Assembly (NCBI GenBank): GCA_009760855.2
Contig: WPIO01000040.1
Coordinates: 1,908,501-1,972,500 of the forward strand
DNA: 64,000 nucleotides
Direction: 5' to 3'
Source of the DNA: Cristatella mucedo
Lineage: Eukaryota > Bryozoa > Phylactolaemata > Cristatellidae
The notes beneath the pieces are model-generated. The model did not search any database. It saw nothing but the letters and a program-made list of their open reading frames with translations, and was not told the DNA's origin. Every line of letters begins with the position of its first letter. Positions within the stretch are counted from its first letter, which is position 1. Of this stretch, positions 58,697 through 64,000 are shown piece after piece. A program made the translations under genes and the position numbers.

Positions 58697-60334
58697 ACAT
58701 AGAGAGAGATAATTCTAAAGCACTCCTAACTACTGATTGGATGAGCTACGACAACCTACGTAATGCCGCTTGCCTCAAGGTCCTCTGCCGTGTCAACATT
58801 AACTTGGCCTCCCAGAATGCGCTAGCAGTCTTCTGTGGCGGTGCCCGAGGAGCATTTGCCCTTTGCCCTACAGCGGTGGAGGGGCAGCGACCTGGACTGC
58901 CCCCTATTCTTAGGCCCCCCACAGTCACGAAATCCTAGCTCCTCACGATAAGCAACAGTTCGAGTTAAATAAACAGTGTGATTTTGCACACAAAAAATTT
59001 CCTTAATTGTGGATGCTTACCCTAGATACAAATCTTGCGGTTTTTGCCCACCTGGATTAAAAAATAGCTATAGCCGGCCTTGCCCTTTAGATGAAAATCA
59101 TGGCTGAGCCACTTCGCGTTTCTGCACCGTAGAGCGACGTGTCGTTTTTACCAGAAAACTTTGATTTGATTCTACTGCATTTTGGCATCACTGGCTCGTT
59201 CAGCGATTTAATTAAAGCATGTTTCTAGGCTTGTATCCAGGCTTAAAATAGTTATCTCAAACTAGTTGACAGTACTATCTGGGCTCATGTAAACCAGCAA
59301 CAGCACACGCGTGTACAGAGGACAGCCGCGGCGAAACTCGAAGCTGGCTCGATTTCGGTACCATCTGCGGTGACGAGTTTGTACCATCTCGAGCTAACGA
59401 TCTCGTTATCTTAGCCCAATCGAGCTTGCAGAAAAGTGGACCTAGGTCCTATAAAATATTGCGCACAGACTGCCACACTATTACGATACGCTTATAAAAA
59501 GCAGACTCGAGTGTTGGCTTCAAGTTTTTGAAGAGGCTTCGATCGGCATCTCAGCCTCGCTTTCCGAACGCATTCACTTTGAAAAACGAATCCGCTAGCC
59601 AGACCTGGCTGGGCTCTCCTTTCGCATAAGAACTCGGCGTTTTAATGCCCAATGGATGCACATTAAGACTGAGCAGCCACGCAAGGAACTGCTGCTGGCA
59701 CCGCTCTCACGAGTTATTAAGCGCTCTCGCTGATTCGGCCGTAGGCAGCCGTTTCTTACCAACGACCGCGAGCCGCAGTGCCTGCCGGATCGGGCGTCCT
59801 CGCTACAGCACCGGAGGTGACAGGTGACAGCGAGCTTACAGTGAAAAGCGGATCCTCAATACTCGGGCGAAGCCTTGCAGTGTGCTCGCGCACATCTCGA
59901 GCGCTCAAGCAGTGACGCAGGCAGAGGAAAGCAGGGGAAAGAGGGCAGCGAGTCGCAGGCAACTTGAGGGCAAAGCGCTCGGTCAGATTAAATTCCTTGC
60001 CATCGGCAAAGATAGCATTCACGTTTCTATTCGCGGAGTGGAGGGTAATCAAAGTGTTTCCGACGGCATCGCGTCACATCAGCAAGTACGTGGGCGTTCG
60101 CCGTACGGTCGGTTTTCGGGGGAAAAGTTTACCCACCCGGAAGTACTAGGTCTGAGAGCCTGAAGGACCTTCACTTTTCGAGAGTCGGAGCCTAGGCAAG
60201 GGTGCATCGATGCAAACGATGACGCCAGATAGAACACGATTCGCACTTTTGCATTTCATGCTGGCCTGTGGTTCAGTTGTCTTGCATCTGGAAGGATCTT
60301 TGCAATTGAGGCCTGCCAGAAATTTGACAATAGT
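57769..60334. other. Gene-free stretch after the Rap gene
   Basis: The first 600 bases are CpG-rich and probably include the 3' untranslated region. 58620-58690 is a TA microsatellite. No further protein family is recognised in either strand. Confidence 0.45.
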
Positions 60335-62110
60335 AACAATCACAATGACACATTTGATATAGCGCCCTCAGAGAACTCTGATCTCTTTTTAGGCGCTCTA
60401 CATTCTTTGCTGCAAATGAAGCACGGTCGAATGGTTAGTGGTAGCATGCTAAATAAGAAACAAGAGCAACATGGTTAGGGGTGACGTGCATAGGTCAGCA
60501 TGCGAGTATGCTTACTGGCAGCACGCAGCAGTGTCAGCAAGCAAAATCATATAAAGGACGAATCACAGGGACCCACTAAATTCTGTGATAAATAGAAGCA
60601 TTTTAGTTTCTTTTTAAACGTGGACAAGTCAGGAGATGTCGTGATACAAGTCGGGAGTGAGTTCCAGGCTTCGGGAACATACGAACTAAAGGCACGGTCG
60701 GAGTTGACAGCAGGCAGACTTGACTGTGGAGCTAATTCGGTCGGCAAATGAAAGGTCACTTTGGAACATGGCACGAAGATTTCGTGCAGATTAAACAGGC
60801 GATTGGCTGGCAGAGCCGATTTCGAGCGCTAGCCTTTCCAATTTCCGAATCACACTGGGTTTGCCCATAACTAGTAAGTTGGTTTTACCATCACTCAAGA
60901 CGGGTTGCTACCATTCATGTGCGGATGTCATCAACACATGCAGCAAAGGAATTAAGAGAATTCGACGTGCTGGAGAGCTGGGTGGGATAAAAGCAAAGGT
61001 AAAACTTGATTCATCTGCATAGAAGTGAAAGCCTAGATTGTGCTTGGCAATCATATCGTCAAGAGAGTCTAAACCATGAAAAGAACGAAACCAAGCACAG
61101 ATTCCTGAAGGACCCCATATTTCAGAGGTTCCCCAGATGATCTTTGTTCATTCACATCAATACTCGGGAATCTCTCACTAAGATAGGACCTGAACCATTG
61201 CAATGCAGTGCCAATGATGCCCAGGCAAGATGAGAGGCGCTCAAGAAGGACTTGGTGGTCGATAGTATCAAAAGCTACAGAAAGATCGAGCAAAATAAAC
61301 AGCGATGCTCTACCTAAAACGTACCTATTTATCGCAGCACTTAGTGGGTCCCTGTGATTCGTCTTTTTATGTGCTTTTGCGTGCTGACACTGTTCATGCT
61401 GCCATTGACCACACTTGCATGCTGATCGCGTGCATGTCACCCTTAACCATTTTATTCATGTTGTTTATAGAGCACAATGCCTCTCACCATTCAATCGTGT
61501 TTCCTTTGAAGCAAATGTAAAGCACATAGAAAGAGATTGAGTTCTATGAGGGCGCTGTATCGTGTATTATTATTTTTATTATTATTTGACTTCAGCTGGT
61601 ATGCCACGACTGGTTCCAGTGTCTTTGATAGGAACGGTAAAAGGGGGAGTGGTCGGAAGTTGCTCAAGTTATCTTGGTCTAGTGTTGCTTTCGTGAGTAG
61701 TGACCTGACTACAGCCTTTTTGAATTGTGCTGGGACATGAACTTAGGCTAATGACATATTTATTTTGTTAGTCCTACATGGCAGCGCAGATAGCAGAATG
61801 CATCGTAGAAGCAGGACAGTGGGAATAGGGACCAAAAGACTAGTGTCTTCTTTGACTGGGATATGAACTTCAGGACGAGGTCACTAGTGACCTCCTTACA
61901 TGAAGACATTGAGGTGCTGCAAGGACTTGAAGGACTGCATTCCAGGGCGGATGGTGCCATTTTAGGGGTGGACTCCCTGATCGTGTCTATCTCGCTGACA
62001 AAGAAGCTAGAGAAGCGATCAGCTAGATCATCACAGAGATCACTAGGTAAGGAGCTAACCTGGGATCAGTTAAGGAGATGGTTGATCGTTGACATCAACA
62101 TTTTTTGACT
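60335..62110 (-). mobile_element. Long LINE-A copy with RT domain
   Basis: Minus strand, in order from 62110: a region with CPSTIQKGC-like sequence (about 61735), then the reverse transcriptase core FILLDLSVAFDTIDHQVLLE and VNEQRSSGEPLKYGVLQ (61315-61070), then SDRAFSSYVPEAWNSLPTC (60705-60650) and the 3' end at about 60335. It is split by an opposite 3' end fragment at 61316-61575. Frames are broken. Confidence 0.85.
61316..61575 (+). mobile_element. LINE-A 3' end inserted in another LINE-A
   Basis: Plus-strand 3' region: GGTCCCTGTGATTCGTCTTT, then AGCAAATGTAAAGCACATAG, GAGGGCGCTGTATCGTG and an ATT tail. It lies exactly between two adjoining parts of the minus-strand copy, so it is a nested insertion or an inversion junction. 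Confidence 0.75.
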
Positions 62111-62531
62111 ATGTACCTCTGATTCAACATCGATCAAGCAGAAAATCCAATTGGCAAACCCGAAAGTGATTGCTGAGTGAGGCAGGCAGCCCCTCCTAGT
62201 CGGCTGAGTCGGCAATCTAGCGGAGGGCGTGAGACACGACAACGTGCCGTTTATTGTCACTGCAAAATCGCGACAATTGCCTAACACTGCCTTCTACGAC
62301 TGCCGACGAAAGCACGGCAGCTCAGGGCTGACAACGAACCAGATACAGACGGTGGCACGTGACACCACAGGGCACGGTGCCTAACAAGGGCACGCAGCCA
62401 AGATGTGAGAGCTCTCCAATCCCACCAGCGACCTAGACTCGGAGCCGACGTGCAAACGCCGTGGGGTGAACGAGCAAGGAGGTCAGGAGGTCACGGCGTG
62501 GCCGAGGCCCCGAAATCAGGCGGGCCATTTG
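62111..62531. other. Spacer downstream of GUF1
   Basis: No gene seen. It may include the GUF1 3' untranslated region at its right side. Confidence 0.4.
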
Positions 62532-63102
62532 TCACTTTCTTAGCACCGAGATGAAAGCGTCTCGAGGCACCTCGACGTTGCCGACTTTCCGCATCCGCTC
62601 CTTGCCCTCTGCCTGCCGGCTGAGAAGCTTCATTTTACGCGACACGTCTCCGCCATACTGCAAAGTGAGACGAGAGATTGAGAAGAAGAGTGGCAGAAGC
62701 GCGGCTGCCGGCTTCGCATTTGCAGTCGGTCGGCCGAAAGCCATCGGAACGAGGTCCCCGCTGCTGCCTCGAGCGTGCCGAATGAACGGCGCACGCACAG
62801 GGGCCAATCGACGGCGTCCAAGGCGCCAGCGCAGACTCTGCTCGGCCGTCGGCGGAGCACGGCGGCAGGCAGTCAGCGATGCGACTCACGCATTTGGCAA
62901 GAACGTTCTTTCGCACGGCTTTCACCGTCTCCCTGGCGACCACCCGACCGTTCGAAGAGGCCTGAATGGCCACCTCGAAGAGCTGCCTCGGAATCGCCTG
63001 CTGCAGCTTCTGGCAGATCAGCTTGCCGACCGGATGGGCGCGGCTATGGTGCACGATGCTGGTCAGCTCCTCCACTTCCTTGCCGTTCAGCAGGATTGTG
63101 AG
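62532..63102 (-). CDS. GUF1: GUF1/LepA translation GTPase, last two exons
   Basis: The minus strand codes for the C-terminal domain of EF4/LepA, in animals the mitochondrial ribosome-binding GTPase GUF1. The exon 63102-62890 gives [31 protein letters not shown] and [15 protein letters not shown], and ends at the donor TGC|GTGAGT. The intron is 62889-62658 (232 bases, GT-AG). The last exon 62657-62532 gives [12 protein letters not shown] and [18 protein letters not shown] with a TGA stop. Both exons are phase 0. The acceptor before 63102 reads GTCGCAG. No earlier exon is visible to 64000, so the rest lies beyond the window or is absent. Confidence 0.88.
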
Positions 63103-63105
63103 CTG

Positions 63106-64000
63106 CGACATGCGATGGGCGAGCGTGCGAGAGCGACGACTGAGCCACGTGACACGTGCCGGCGAGGTGGCGTGCCAGCGTGCAATGGCTGGGGTACGTG
63201 TAACAAGACACATTTCGGGCAGCCAATGCATCTCCAAATGGGCATCGCTGCCACCAGAGGTAAAAAGAAACCGTAAAGACAAGCCTTTATTCACAGAGGA
63301 AGGCGATCACTGACTGACGGAGGCATTGACCCCTTTGGGTGTCCTGGTGTAGCAAAACGAACTCATGCTAAACGAACGACGTGGACGCTGTCCAAAGTCC
63401 CTCCCTCAGGCATCACCTCAGTAGTAGGGGGTCAAACTGCCTATTGCTGCAGCAGCTGCAACAGACAGAGCTTCATTGCACGCCCATCAAATATCTTTGG
63501 CTGAAGATCACCCGTAATGACCAGTCCTCCGTGGAAGCCAGCAATCTATCGGTCAAGCGGAGGATCTCCGACCACGCTACACATGCTTTCCGGGCAGTGA
63601 CCTGTTTCGTTTTGCAGCAAATGAGCACCGACCGAGGCAGCTGCCACCGACGATTGGCAAAAATACAGCTAGAGGATGGGCAGAAAGTCTGGCAGTGGTC
63701 CACTAGCCGGCGAGTAGTGGCCGACTCCCTGTGACGAAATTGCTAACCAGCCACGCTAAGCTACCCCGATCGCTTCTAAAGGAATCGGCTTATGTCTAGC
63801 GGCAGCCGGTTAGCTAGGTGCAGCAAACTACCATCGGCTGGAACATCGTGACAGAGTTGGGAATAAGCACCTAAAAGGCATCGAACTTCGTTCGGATACA
63901 TCGACAGTTTTCAACCTGTGGATCGCGACCCGTTTGGGGCTCGAACGATTCTTTCACGGGGGTCGCCTAAGACCATAGGAAAACCCGCATTTACACATTG
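63106..64000. other. Probable GUF1 intron sequence
   Basis: No exon of GUF1 or another protein recognised on either strand. If the gene is complete, this is intron. Confidence 0.4.

Noticed and set aside
62635-63294. 219-codon minus frame as one exon
   Set aside because: LepA similarity stops at the donor after LAKC and resumes at an acceptor in another frame, so the middle is intron.

Overview
The window is nuclear DNA of a metazoan. The host part is GC-rich and crowded with retrotransposon pieces, tRNA-derived SINEs and microsatellites. It carries three recognisable animal genes: an intronless MSL2 homologue (38363-39781, +), an intronless Rap-family small GTPase (57232-57768, +) and the last two exons of the translation GTPase GUF1/LepA (63102-62532, -), split by a GT-AG intron. 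The phylum cannot be fixed from these genes. An AT-rich block between two GC-rich parts is plainly foreign.

Layout of the host part. 1-14.6 kb holds LINE and SINE fragments, a 0.75-kb hexamer satellite, long CT/GA tracts and a few weak exon candidates. 37.0-40 kb is a CpG-rich stretch leading into MSL2. 40-53 kb is a LINE graveyard with two recurrent families, called here LINE-A (3' end ATT repeats) and LINE-B (3' end TACAT repeats), plus one fragment of a restriction-like-endonuclease LINE. 53-58 kb is CpG-rich and contains the Rap gene. 60.3-62.1 kb is a long LINE-A copy. GUF1 runs off the right edge.

The main find is a 22.4-kb endogenous DNA virus at 14637-37003, bounded by about 130-bp terminal inverted repeats and inserted into an older LINE-A copy whose halves lie on either side. 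It is a Polinton/Maverick of adintovirus type. It has a protein-primed family B DNA polymerase, a retrovirus-type integrase, an FtsK/HerA (A32-like) packaging ATPase, an adenain-like protease, a double-jelly-roll-type major capsid protein, two penton-like proteins, a phospholipase A2-like protein, a YqaJ-type exonuclease, zinc-ribbon proteins and an HNH-AP2 homing endonuclease. It also has four fibre-like genes on both strands that share a repeated shaft motif.

In the virus, replication genes are at the left end, the fibre block is in the left middle, and the morphogenesis genes run as a plus-strand series at 26.8-34.5 kb. Integrase and small minus-strand genes are at the right end. Nearly every viral start codon has a TATAG-type box only 2-8 bases upstream, on both strands. 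The copy is broken: many genes have single-base shifts, mostly in A or T runs, and in-frame stops of all three kinds. One LINE-A piece sits inside the exonuclease gene.
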